From Dryomyza anilis (Eukaryota; Arthropoda; Insecta; Diptera; Dryomyzidae), in contig OX638133.1 of NCBI GenBank assembly GCA_951804985.1, positions 54,274,622 through 54,338,621 of the forward strand: a stretch of 64,000 nt of DNA, written 5' to 3'. The notes below the pieces were generated by a model that searched no databases, had not been told where the DNA came from, and saw only the letters and a program-made list of their open reading frames with translations. The translations under genes and the position numbers were made by a program. Below, piece after piece: positions 10,699 to 23,100 of the stretch; position 1 is the first letter of the stretch; each line of letters begins with the position of its first letter.

Positions 10699-11359
10699 TA
10701 TACTATAAAAGCCCTTCAAATAAGGCATACAAATATGTGCTATTTGTGACCCAACTAGTAAATACTCACAGAATATGGAATAAATATTCTACAAACATTC
10801 CAAGGAATGTCAAATGATAATACAGCAAGTACTTACATCAAATGCTGCAAAACAACGATCCCACTTTTGACCACACACATAAAATTCGAAAAAATATTCT
10901 ACGGTTTGAGAAAGATGCAAAAAATGTGTTCCAAATGAGCATAGCGAATGATGTCTGAAAAATCTTGAAATTTTTGTTTAAAAAAATCTTGTATAAATTC
11001 ATTTCCGTTTCAAATAATTCAAGAAAATTAATTTAATTAAATAAAAAATGATTTTATATCCAATTGTATATTAATAGCAATGAGTGGGTCAATTTGACCC
11101 AATTTGTATAGAAGGGTTTTTTTTTTCAATTTGCGCAGAAGGGTTAAACAAAAATTAACAAAGAAAGTTAAAATGTATGTATATATCATGAAACATTACG
11201 TAATTTTCTAAAAAATCGAACTCATCTTCATATAACGGTAATTTTTTACATTATTTGTGAAAATTGCGCCAATTTTACAAATTTTATAATTAGTTTGCTG
11301 AAACATTTCTATTAATTAATGTATTTTGCATTAATTAATATATATTTATACCATTACTG
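10699..11359. other. AT-rich spacer and right end of the piggyBac-like segment
   Basis: No gene. It holds the palindrome GGGTCAATTTGACCC (11087-11101) and the tandem end motifs noted for 7135-11147. Confidence 0.4.
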
Positions 11360-11990
11360 AAAACATTCTCAGCTGTGGCATCTCACAGAACCCCTTTAGG
11401 GGGTTCTGGTTCTAATAGTTCTATAAGATGTCCGTCAAATCTATCTGAGTTAAGTACCTGATTATATGGTTAGGGTTCATCTTTCTAATATCGCTCGGAC
11501 TTGGTTGTCGACTCCCAGGGGCAAAGAGTATGGTGACATTCCCATACTAGTTCTGAGTTGATCTCGTAAGATTCCAATGCCATTATGGATGCCTGGCTGT
11601 CCGACAGGATTGCTATATTTTTATTTCAATAATACCTGTCTAGATAGAACTGGATGCATCTATCTATAGCGTATATTTCCGTAGCGTATATTTCCGTTTG
11701 AAAGATACTGGTGTATTTTCCCATGGCTTCGAAGTATTTAGTTCTTGGCCCATATATTCTCCGGTTCCTTCATCTGTTAATGATCCATCCGTATACCAAG
11801 TGATCATACCCTTGTGTATATCACAGGTAAGGTTAGGTACTGAGGATGTTGGAAATGCAAATATATGAAGATATTTGACACTTGCCAACCCACTGAGACC
11901 ATTATTGTTCCATTGTGTTTCCTCTGTTTTATTGTATATTTACATAGGTAAATAATATTAAATTCTATATATTCCATTTCAGATCTATTT
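11360..11990 (-). pseudogene. LINE RNase H fragment
   Basis: Minus-strand RNase H domain of a non-LTR retrotransposon. At about 11800-11760 it reads MITWYTDGSLTDEGTG with the first catalytic Asp, and near 11620-11550 AILSDSQASIMALESYEINS with the DSQA motif. Between them the frame is interrupted, and the end (ELLEPEPPKGVL) is followed by a stop. It is a different, more decayed element than the one at 12031-15174, which has its own RNase H. No RT is attached. Confidence 0.72.
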
Positions 11991-12030
11991 ACTTTTTAAT
12001 TCATTTTCATATATATATATATATATATAT

Positions 12031-12453
12031 ATTAAGAAGGGCGCTCGTGTCTTCCCTCCTCTTGGGGCCATCCTGATGCCCTAACGAACTTGGATGGATG
12101 CGCTTTGTGGATCTTCTCTAGTTCCTGAGCCTGGAAATTTATTTCTTATACAAGCCATTGCTGGACATTGGCAGAGAGAATGGTAGCTGTCTTCATTTGG
12201 TTCACTATTCTCACCCCACCTGCAAATGTCGTTTACCCATCCTTCTTAAGTGGTTCCCAGCGTGTTGTGTCCTGTTATTATCCCTATTAGAAGTCTTAAT
12301 TTTCTTTTGTGTAATTCTAGAATACTCGTAATTGTGACCTTTGTCAAGATGGTTCCATGTTTTTTTTGTCGTTTGCCCCGTATTTGATCTAACCCAGTTC
12401 GTATTCCTAATGTTCTCTAGTGTTATTGTGATCTGTAGATTGTATTCCGCCAT
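12031..12453 (-). pseudogene. LINE ORF2 C-terminus with Cys/His motif
   Basis: Minus-strand 3' end of the LINE running 15174 to 12031. The piece includes WNHLDKGHNYEYSRITQKKI and, after a frameshift, DSYHSLCQCPAMACIR, the HxxCxCPA pattern that closes ORF2 in RNase H-bearing LINEs. A (TA)n tract (12010-12031) directly follows as the probable tail. Confidence 0.7.
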
Positions 12454-12500
12454 AGGTGATCTTACACTACTGTCAATGCAGTCGTCTGCTCCTTTCTTGG

Positions 12501-12960
12501 CTAGCTCGTCTGCTTTTTCGATACCCGGAATATCTGAATGACCTGGCTCTCAGCACAGTTTAAAACAGTGTTGCACGTTGAGAACCTAAAGCTCTCTGCG
12601 ACAACGCGGACTACTTCAGATCTTCTATTCCTATTTTGTAAGGCTTTGATGGTAGCTTGACTATCAATGAAAAATGTAATATCGGTTGTCGATAGTTCCT
12701 TCATTGCTAGCAATCTGGCCGCCTCAACCACGGCATATATTTCCGTTTAAAATATGGAGCAGTCGTTTCCTATTTTTATCGATTTTTCCACTTGAAGGCC
12801 TTCACAGAAGATCCCACACCCAGTTCCCATGTCCATCTTGCACCCGTCTGTATAGACACTTATTTCATACTGATTTATGACCTTGTTTTGGGCCCATTGT
12901 TCCTTTGTTGGAAAAACTACGTTTAGTCAATATAAGGGTCAATATAGTCCGTTACAGGAG
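12501..12960 (-). pseudogene. LINE ORF2 RNase H domain
   Basis: Minus strand. It reads ISVYTDGCKMDMGTGCGIF (first Asp), SIFQTEIYAVVEAARLL (catalytic Glu), then FFIDSQATIKALQNR (DSQA). A TAA interrupts at 12748. An RNase H after RT is typical of I, R1/LOA and related LINE clades. The frame is lost after RFSTCNTVL. Confidence 0.82.
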
Positions 12961-14287
12961 CAGTCGACATAAATTGTATGAGGGAGTCTCAGTGCTGTTT
13001 TTGATGCAGCACCTTTAATGAAGAGGTCTATTGGCATTATGTTTAGAGTAGCTCATAGTGCCGCGGTCGGTGTTGTTCTCAGTGCTCCTGTTATACTTAT
13101 AATGGCTGTTCTGTGCAGTTTTTCCCATTCGTTTGTGTTACCTTTTTTTCAAGGGCTGTCCACCATACTATGCTACCATAGCTCAGTAGGGCGTACTATG
13201 GCCGTGTACATCCAATATATAAATCTTGGTTGAAGACCCCAGTTTGTACCAATTATCTTTTGACATGAATAGAACGCTGCGTATGCCTTCCAGTGTGTAT
13301 TCCTTGAATTTGAGGGATTTCTCAATGTGGGAGACTACGTCATGGAGCGCGGTTTCAGTTGATTTGCCTTTAAGATATATGCATGTTATTGCATGAAAAG
13401 TTTTGGGTTTGGTAACTTTGGTTGTCTAGTATTCTTTCTAGAGTTTTGTGCTTAAAGAAGGAGAGGCTTATAGGTCTATAATCCTTGGGTGAAGAGTGCC
13501 TTAGGTATGAATACTACGTTCACTTCTTTCCACATGGTAGGTATTTTAGGTGTAGACACGCCTGGAATACCTTTACCATGATTGGGCCTATTATGTTACA
13601 TGTCTTATGTAACATCATTGGATAGATACCATCCAATCCCAGGGATTTGTATGGAGAGAAGGTGTTCATAGCCCATTCAATTTTTTGAGGTTGATGATGT
13701 TCCTCATTTTGTCTTCGTTATTGACTCGATGGTTGTGTATGTATGTCTTTGTTTCGTTGTGGTAGTTGTTCGCATCTCGGAAAGTGGGTCTGCAGAAGAA
13801 CTTTCAGTGTTTCCTCTGGTGTGAGTGTCCATACACCATTCCAATCTTTTATGTTGCAAAGAACATGTGTCTGTTTTGAGAGAATTTTTCTGAGTCTAGA
13901 AGTGTCTTTCATATTGTTTAGCTCATTTATTACATTTTTATCAGCATCTCGCTTTGTCTTTCTAAGATCCCTCTTAAAGTTGCATAGTAGTTTTTTATGT
14001 TTTCTACTTTTGATTATTTGTTGTGTTTCTAACAGTATTGAACGTTCTTCTCACCCCTGTACTCAGTGCTATGAGGTGAGGGTTCCACCAAGGTTGATTT
14101 TTTTTTAACTCCATGTCAATGGACATGCCTTGTAATAGGCATGCTCAAGGGTAGAGTTTATGGAGTTTATCGTGCGCTTTATTTCAAGATCGTTACTTAT
14201 TTGTCTTTGTGAACTAGTTATTTTAGATTTGCCTACTATGTTTATGAATTCTGCCCAGTTCGTTTTTTTTCGGTTTCTATATAGGTG
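12961..14287 (-). pseudogene. LINE ORF2 reverse transcriptase, palm deleted
   Basis: Minus strand, 5' to 3' from 14287. The linker ends TLTPEETLKVLLQTHFP (about 13830-13780). RT begins with MNTFSPYKSLGLDGIYP (13670-13620), then a VVFIPK-type motif (13510), and the sequence GKSTETALHDVVSHIEKS (13370-13320). Normally about 100 residues follow, including the AFLD and YADD catalytic motifs. Here the text passes within about 20 codons to the post-palm part (YGSMVVWWTALEKK, near 13180-13140). The active site is therefore deleted. Numerous stops and frameshifts confirm a dead copy. Confidence 0.8.
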
Positions 14288-15174
14288 TTAATTTTGTTTC
14301 TCTGTATTGATTTTGAATTCAATATACTTATGGTCTGAAAAACTCATTTCACTTAACACCTTCCAGTGCTCTGGTCGTGTGATGTTAGAACGTGTGTGTA
14401 AAGTTATATCTAATACTTCTCTTCTATTTCTAGTTTCGAAAGTTGGCTCAGAGCCTTTGTTTAGGAAGGCATGATTGTGTTTTATCATATAGCCTAGAAC
14501 AGCCTCTGTAGTTTGTGTCTGTACTTCCCCAAATAAAATGTGATGCGAATGCGCATCACATTCTATTATCGCGTTGATCTTTTCTGTCTAACTATTTTTG
14601 GAGGAGGAAGGGAGACCTTCATTGTGTGCGAAGTGAGCCGATGCTATAATAAGGGGTTCTATTTTTGTGTCTATTTTTATCGATGTTGAATTCGATTACT
14701 GAACTGAGTCATGAGTATTGGTTTTAAAGTTCTTTTTGCAAGAATGCATGTTCTACGTGTTCTGTTGCCTGTAGCATTGTAGCTTACGTAGTCCGTACGG
14801 TCAAGTCCAGAGATTTTCTTCTGGTTCACCCATGATTCTTGTGTAAGTACGAGATCTATGTTATTTTTTGTGATATGGAGGAGGAGGTTTGCAGAAACCG
14901 TTATGCTATGGTGCAGGTTAATTTGAATTACCTTCATCATTGCGATCGGATGCTGCAAATCGGTATCCCTTTTCGATGTCACTAGGCGTGCAACGACGTT
15001 GCTTAGTCCGATGCTGATTCTGGAACCATTCTTCTTCAATAGCTTTTCTGTCTCTTGATTCACTGTAATCACCACTGAATACCCTACTTTGGTTGGTTCT
15101 TCCATCCGAACGTTTTCATAATCGGATGATGGGTAAATATATTTGTTAAGATGCAATAGAGCAAACATCGTCAC
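14288..15174 (-). pseudogene. LINE apurinic-like endonuclease domain (5' part of ORF2)
   Basis: Minus strand. The N-terminal half (15174-14677) contains MMKVIQINLHHSITVSA and DLVLTQESWVNQKKISGL, which are the NxxH and QE motifs of LINE endonucleases. The C-terminal half (14570-14288) contains IECDAHSHH, GSEPTFETRNRREVLDITL and SEMSFSDHKYIEFKI, ending in the SDH catalytic motif. About 100 residues between the halves are degraded around 14620. Residues upstream of MMKV probably belong to the end of ORF1 or the linker. The piece from 14604 upward is duplicated at 19283-19853. Confidence 0.82.
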
Positions 15175-15436
15175 TACATTTCAGAAGTAGCGATTCGCTG
15201 GACATTTGTGTACTCTTTGTTGTTCTAGATTTTAGTTTAATAATTGTTAATAGCTGTGTTAATAATATAAGAAAGAGGTGTAGCCTCGGGTATGATCATA
15301 CCCTGTCACGCGATGTTCTGTGTCTTTAAAAGTGTTGGATTCTAAGGTCATGAGCAAATTGCTAGGGCCTTGGGAAGTGTGGGCAGTTCTCAAATAATAG
15401 CAAATTAGTCTCATCCCCCTTCCATACACTGATACA
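15175..15436 (-). other. LINE-linked leader next to the first hexamer array
   Basis: Sequence upstream (on the minus strand) of the endonuclease piece. It is duplicated with it at 19854-20153 and leads directly into (AAATAT)n in both places. It could be ORF1 remnant or flank; no motif is recognised. Confidence 0.45.
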
Positions 15437-18400
15437 TAATATATAAATATAAATATAAATATAAATATAAATATAAATATAAATATAAATATAAATATAA
15501 ATATAAATATAAATATAAATATAAATATAAATATAAATATAAATATAAATATAAATATAAATATAAATATAAATATAAATATAAATATAAATATAAATAT
15601 AAATATAAATATAAATATAAATATAAATATAAATATAAATATAAATATAAATATAAATATAAATATAAATATAAATATAAATATAAATATAAATATAAAT
15701 ATAAATATAAATATAAATATAAATATAAATATAAATATAAATATAAATATAAATATAAATATAAATATAAATATAAATATAAATATAAATATAAATATAA
15801 ATATAAATATAAATATAAATATAAATATAAATATAAATATAAATATAAATATAAATATAAATATAAATATAAATATAAATATAAATATAAATATAAATAT
15901 AAATATAAATATAAATATAAATATAAATATAAATATAAATATAAATATAAATATAAATATAAATATAAATATAAATATAAATATAAATATAAATATAAAT
16001 ATAAATATAAATATAAATATAAATATAAATATAAATATAAATATAAATATAAATATAAATATAAATATAAATATAAATATAAATATAAATATAAATATAA
16101 ATATAAATATAAATATAAATATAAATATAAATATAAATATAAATATAAATATAAATATAAATATAAATATAAATATAAATATAAATATAAATATAAATAT
16201 AAATATAAATATAAATATAAATATAAATATAAATATAAATATAAATATAAATATAAATATAAATATAAATATAAATATAAATATAAATATAAATATAAAT
16301 ATAAATATAAATATAAATATAAATATAAATATAAATATAAATATAAATATAAATATAAATATAAATATAAATATAAATATAAATATAAATATAAATATAA
16401 ATATAAATATAAATATAAATATAAATATAAATATAAATATAAATATAAATATAAATATAAATATAAATATAAATATAAATATAAATATAAATATAAATAT
16501 AAATATAAATATAAATATAAATATAAATATAAATATAAATATAAATATAAATATAAATATAAATATAAATATAAATATAAATATAAATATAAATATAAAT
16601 ATAAATATAAATATAAATATAAATATAAATATAAATATAAATATAAATATAAATATAAATATAAATATAAATATAAATATAAATATAAATATAAATATAA
16701 ATATAAATATAAATATAAATATAAATATAAATATAAATATAAATATAAATATAAATATAAATATAAATATAAATATAAATATAAATATAAATATAAATAT
16801 AAATATAAATATAAATATAAATATAAATATAAATATAAATATAAATATAAATATAAATATAAATATAAATATAAATATAAATATAAATATAAATATAAAT
16901 ATAAATATAAATATAAATATAAATATAAATATAAATATAAATATAAATATAAATATAAATATAAATATAAATATAAATATAAATATAAATATAAATATAA
17001 ATATAAATATAAATATAAATATAAATATAAATATAAATATAAATATAAATATAAATATAAATATAAATATAAATATAAATATAAATATAAATATAAATAT
17101 AAATATAAATATAAATATAAATATAAATATAAATATAAATATAAATATAAATATAAATATAAATATAAATATAAATATAAATATAAATATAAATATAAAT
17201 ATAAATATAAATATAAATATAAATATAAATATAAATATAAATATAAATATAAATATAAATATAAATATAAATATAAATATAAATATAAATATAAATATAA
17301 ATATAAATATAAATATAAATATAAATATAAATATAAATATAAATATAAATATAAATATAAATATAAATATAAATATAAATATAAATATAAATATAAATAT
17401 AAATATAAATATAAATATAAATATAAATATAAATATAAATATAAATATAAATATAAATATAAATATAAATATAAATATAAATATAAATATAAATATAAAT
17501 ATAAATATAAATATAAATATAAATATAAATATAAATATAAATATAAATATAAATATAAATATAAATATAAATATAAATATAAATATAAATATAAATATAA
17601 ATATAAATATAAATATAAATATAAATATAAATATAAATATAAATATAAATATAAATATAAATATAAATATAAATATAAATATAAATATAAATATAAATAT
17701 AAATATAAATATAAATATAAATATAAATATAAATATAAATATAAATATAAATATAAATATAAATATAAATATAAATATAAATATAAATATAAATATAAAT
17801 ATAAATATAAATATAAATATAAATATAAATATAAATATAAATATAAATATAAATATAAATATAAATATAAATATAAATATAAATATAAATATAAATATAA
17901 ATATAAATATAAATATAAATATAAATATAAATATAAATATAAATATAAATATAAATATAAATATAAATATAAATATAAATATAAATATAAATATAAATAT
18001 AAATATAAATATAAATATAAATATAAATATAAATATAAATATAAATATAAATATAAATATAAATATAAATATAAATATAAATATAAATATAAATATAAAT
18101 ATAAATATAAATATAAATATAAATATAAATATAAATATAAATATAAATATAAATATAAATATAAATATAAATATAAATATAAATATAAATATAAATATAA
18201 ATATAAATATAAATATAAATATAAATATAAATATAAATATAAATATAAATATAAATATAAATATAAATATAAATATAAATATAAATATAAATATAAATAT
18301 AAATATAAATATAAATATAAATATAAATATAAATATAAATATAAATATAAATATAAATATAAATATAAATATAAATATAAATATAAATATAAATATAAAT

Positions 18401-19280
18401 ATAAATATAAATATAAATATAAATATAAATATAAATATAAATATAAATATAAATATAAATATAAATATAAATATAAATATAAATATAAATATAAATATAA
18501 ATATAAATATAAATATAAATATAAATATAAATATAAATATAAATATAAATATAAATATAAATATAAATATAAATATAAATATAAATATAAATATAAATAT
18601 AAATATAAATATAAATATAAATATAAATATAAATATAAATATAAATATAAATATAAATATAAATATAAATATAAATATAAATATAAATATAAATATAAAT
18701 ATAAATATAAATATAAATATAAATATAAATATAAATATAAATATAAATATAAATATAAATATAAATATAAATATAAATATAAATATAAATATAAATATAA
18801 ATATAAATATAAATATAAATATAAATATAAATATAAATATAAATATAAATATAAATATAAATATAAATATAAATATAAATATAAATATAAATATAAATAT
18901 AAATATAAATATAAATATAAATATAAATATAAATATAAATATAAATATAAATATAAATATAAATATAAATATAAATATAAATATAAATATAAATATAAAT
19001 ATAAATATAAATATAAATATAAATATAAATATAAATATAAATATAAATATAAATATAAATATAAATATAAATATAAATATAAATATAAATATAAATATAA
19101 ATATAAATATAAATATAAATATAAATATAAATATAAATATAAATATAAATATAAATATAAATATAAATATAAATATAAATATAAATATAAATATAAATAT
19201 AAATATAAATATAAATATAAATATAAATATAAATATAAATATAAATATAAATATAAATATAAATATAAATATAAATATAA
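15437..19280. repeat. (AAATAT)n array 1, about 3.84 kb
   Basis: About 640 tandem copies of a 6-base unit with no visible variant over the whole length. Every unit contains TATAAA. The long open frame on the minus strand (alternating Tyr-Leu) is a by-product of a stop-free hexamer, not a gene. Confidence 0.98.
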
Positions 19281-19282
19281 GG

Positions 19283-20153
19283 GAGGAAGGGAGACCTTCA
19301 TTGTGTGCGAAGTGAGCCGATGCTATAATAAGGGGTTCTATTTTTGTGTCTATTTTTATCGATGTTGAATTCGATTACTGAACTGAGTCATGAGTATTGG
19401 TTTTAAAGTTCTTTTTGCAAGAATGCATGTTCTACGTGTTCTGTTGCCTGTAGCATTGTAGCTTACGTAGTCCGTACGGTCAAGTCCAGAGATTTTCTTC
19501 TGGTTCACCCATGATTCTTGTGTAAGTACGAGATCTATGTTATTTTTTGTGATATGGAGGAGGAGGTTTGCAGAAACCGTTATGCTATGGTGCAGGTTAA
19601 TTTGAATTACCTTCATCATTGCGATCGGATGCTGCAAATCGGTATTCCTTTTCGATGTCACTAGGCGTGCAACGACGTTGCTTAGTCCGATGCTGATTCT
19701 GGAACCATTCTTCTTCAATAGCTTTTCTGTCTCTTGATTCACTGTAATCACCACTGAATACCCTACTTTGGTTGGTTCTTCCATCCGAACGTTTTCATAA
19801 TCGGATGATGGGTAAATATATTTGTTAAGATGCAATAGAGCAAACATCGTCACTACATTTCAGAAGTAGCGATTCGCTGGACATTTGTGTACCATTTCAG
19901 AAGTAGCGATTCGCTGGACATTTGTGTACTCTTTGTTGTTCTAGATTTTAGTTTAATAATTGTTAATAGCTGTGTTAATAATATAAGAAAGAGGTGTAGC
20001 CTCGGGTATGATCATACCCTGTCACGCGATGTTCTGTGTCTTTAAAAGTGTTGGATTCTAAGGTCATGAGCAAATTGCTAGGGCCTTGGGAAGTGTGGGC
20101 AGTTCTCAAATAATAGCAAATAGTTCTCATCCCCCTTCCATACACTGATACAT
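19283..20153 (-). pseudogene. duplicated LINE endonuclease fragment between the two arrays
   Basis: Copy of 14604-15436 at an offset of 4679 bases, almost identical: one residue differs (KRN instead of KRD in the translated part). It begins abruptly at the end of array 1. It also has a 38-bp tandem duplication at 19855-19930 (CATTTCAGAAGTAGCGATTC twice) absent from the first copy. It therefore marks a tandem duplication of the unit endonuclease piece plus array. Confidence 0.93.
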
Positions 20154-23100
20154 AATATATAAATATAAATATAAATATAAATATAAATATAAATATAAAT
20201 ATAAATATAAATATAAATATAAATATAAATATAAATATAAATATAAATATAAATATAAATATAAATATAAATATAAATATAAATATAAATATAAATATAA
20301 ATATAAATATAAATATAAATATAAATATAAATATAAATATAAATATAAATATAAATATAAATATAAATATAAATATAAATATAAATATAAATATAAATAT
20401 AAATATAAATATAAATATAAATATAAATATAAATATAAATATAAATATAAATATAAATATAAATATAAATATAAATATAAATATAAATATAAATATAAAT
20501 ATAAATATAAATATAAATATAAATATAAATATAAATATAAATATAAATATAAATATAAATATAAATATAAATATAAATATAAATATAAATATAAATATAA
20601 ATATAAATATAAATATAAATATAAATATAAATATAAATATAAATATAAATATAAATATAAATATAAATATAAATATAAATATAAATATAAATATAAATAT
20701 AAATATAAATATAAATATAAATATAAATATAAATATAAATATAAATATAAATATAAATATAAATATAAATATAAATATAAATATAAATATAAATATAAAT
20801 ATAAATATAAATATAAATATAAATATAAATATAAAATATAAATATAAATATAAATATAAATATAAATATAAATATAAATATAAATATAAATATAAATATA
20901 AATATAAATATAAATATAAATATAAATATAAATATAAATATAAATATAAATATAAATATAAATATAAATATAAATATAAATATAAATATAAATATAAATA
21001 TAAATATAAATATAAATATAAATATAAATATAAATATAAATATAAATATAAATATAAATATAAATATAAATATAAATATAAATATAAATATAAATATAAA
21101 TATAAATATAAATATAAATATAAATATAAATATAAATATAAATATAAATATAAATATAAATATAAATATAAATATAAATATAAATATAAATATAAATATA
21201 AATATAAATATAAATATAAATATAAATATAAATATAAATATAAATATAAATATAAATATAAATATAAATATAAATATAAATATAAATATAAATATAAATA
21301 TAAATATAAATATAAATATAAATATAAATATAAATATAAATATAAATATAAATATAAATATAAATATAAATATAAATATAAATATAAATATAAATATAAA
21401 TATAAATATAAATATAAATATAAATATAAAATATAAATATAAATATAAATATAAATATAAATATAAATATAAATATAAATATAAATATAAATATAAATAT
21501 AAATATAAATATAAATATAAATATAAATATAAATATAAATATAAATATAAATATAAATATAAATATAAATATAAATATAAATATAAATATAAATATAAAT
21601 ATAAATATAAATATAAATATAAATATAAATATAAATATAAATATAAATATAAATATAAATATAAATATAAATATAAATATAAATATAAATATAAATATAA
21701 ATATAAATATAAATATAAATATAAATATATATAAATATAAATATAAATATAAATATAAATATAAATATAAATATAAATATAAATATAAATATAAATATAA
21801 ATATAAATATAAATATAAATATAAATATAAATATAATATAAATATAAATATAAATATAAATATAAATATAAATATAAATATAAATATAAATATAAATATA
21901 AATATAAATATAAATATAAATATAAATATAAATATAAATATAAATATAAATATAAATATAAATATAAATATAAATATAAATATAAATATAAATATAAATA
22001 TAAATATAAATATAAATATAAATATAATTAAATATAAATATAAATATAAATAAATATAAATATAAATATAAATATAAATATAAATATAAATATAAATATA
22101 AATATAAATATAAATATAAATATAAATATAAATATAAATATAAATATAAATATAAATATAAATATAAATATAAATATAAATATAAATATAAATATAAATA
22201 TAAATATAAATATAAATATAAATATAAATATAAATATAAATATAAATATAAATATAATATAAATATAAATATAAATATAAATATAAATATAAATATAAAA
22301 TATAAATATAAATATAAATATAAATATAAATATAAATATAAATATAAATATAAATATAAATATAAATATAAATATAAATATAAATATAAATATAAATATA
22401 AATATAAATATAAATATAAATATAAATATAAATATAAATATAAATATAAATATAAATATAAATATAAATATAAATATAAATATAAATATAAATATAAATA
22501 TAAATATAAATATAAATATAAATATAAATATAAATTAAATATAAATATAAATATAAATATAAATATAAATATAAATATAAATATAAATATAAATATAAAT
22601 ATAAATATAAATATAAATATAAATATAAATATAAATATAAATATAAATATAAATATAAATATAAATATAAATATAAATATAAATATAAATATAAATATAA
22701 ATATAAATATAAATATAAATATAAATATAAATATAAATATAAATATAAATATAAATATAAATATAAATATAAATATAAATATAAATATAAATATAAATAT
22801 AAATATAAATATAAATATAAATATAAATATAAATATAAATATAAATATAAATATAAATATAAATATAAATATAAATATAAATATAAATATAAATATAAAT
22901 ATAAATATAAATATAAATATAAATATAAATATAAATATAAATATAAATATAAATATAAATATAAATATAAATATAAATATAAATATAAATATAAATATAA
23001 ATATAAATATAAATATAAATATAAATATAAATATAAATATAAATATAAATATAAATATAAATATAAATATAAATATAAATATAAATATAAATATAAATAT

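Larger units (their letters stand above)
7135..11147. mobile_element. piggyBac-like non-autonomous element hosting nested insertions
   Basis: The segment is bounded by TTAA at 7135-7138 and TTAA at 11144-11147. Directly inside are inverted ends CCCTTCTGCACAAATTG (7139-7155) and, on the complement of 11127-11143, CCCTTCTGCGCAAATTG, 16 of 17 identical. TTAA target duplication plus CCC...GGG termini is the hallmark of the piggyBac superfamily. A second, subterminal copy of the end motif (ACCCAATTTG with AGAAGGG) lies at 11098-11117. No transposase frame is present. After removing two DINE-like copies and the Helitron, about 2 kb of element or further insert remains. The alternative is two unrelated MITE ends facing each other. 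Confidence 0.55.

Noticed and set aside
15411..19301. 1296-codon Tyr-Leu open frame on the minus strand
   Set aside because: It is the stop-free translation of (AAATAT)n; all three frames of one strand are open, and no start context or composition signal supports a protein.
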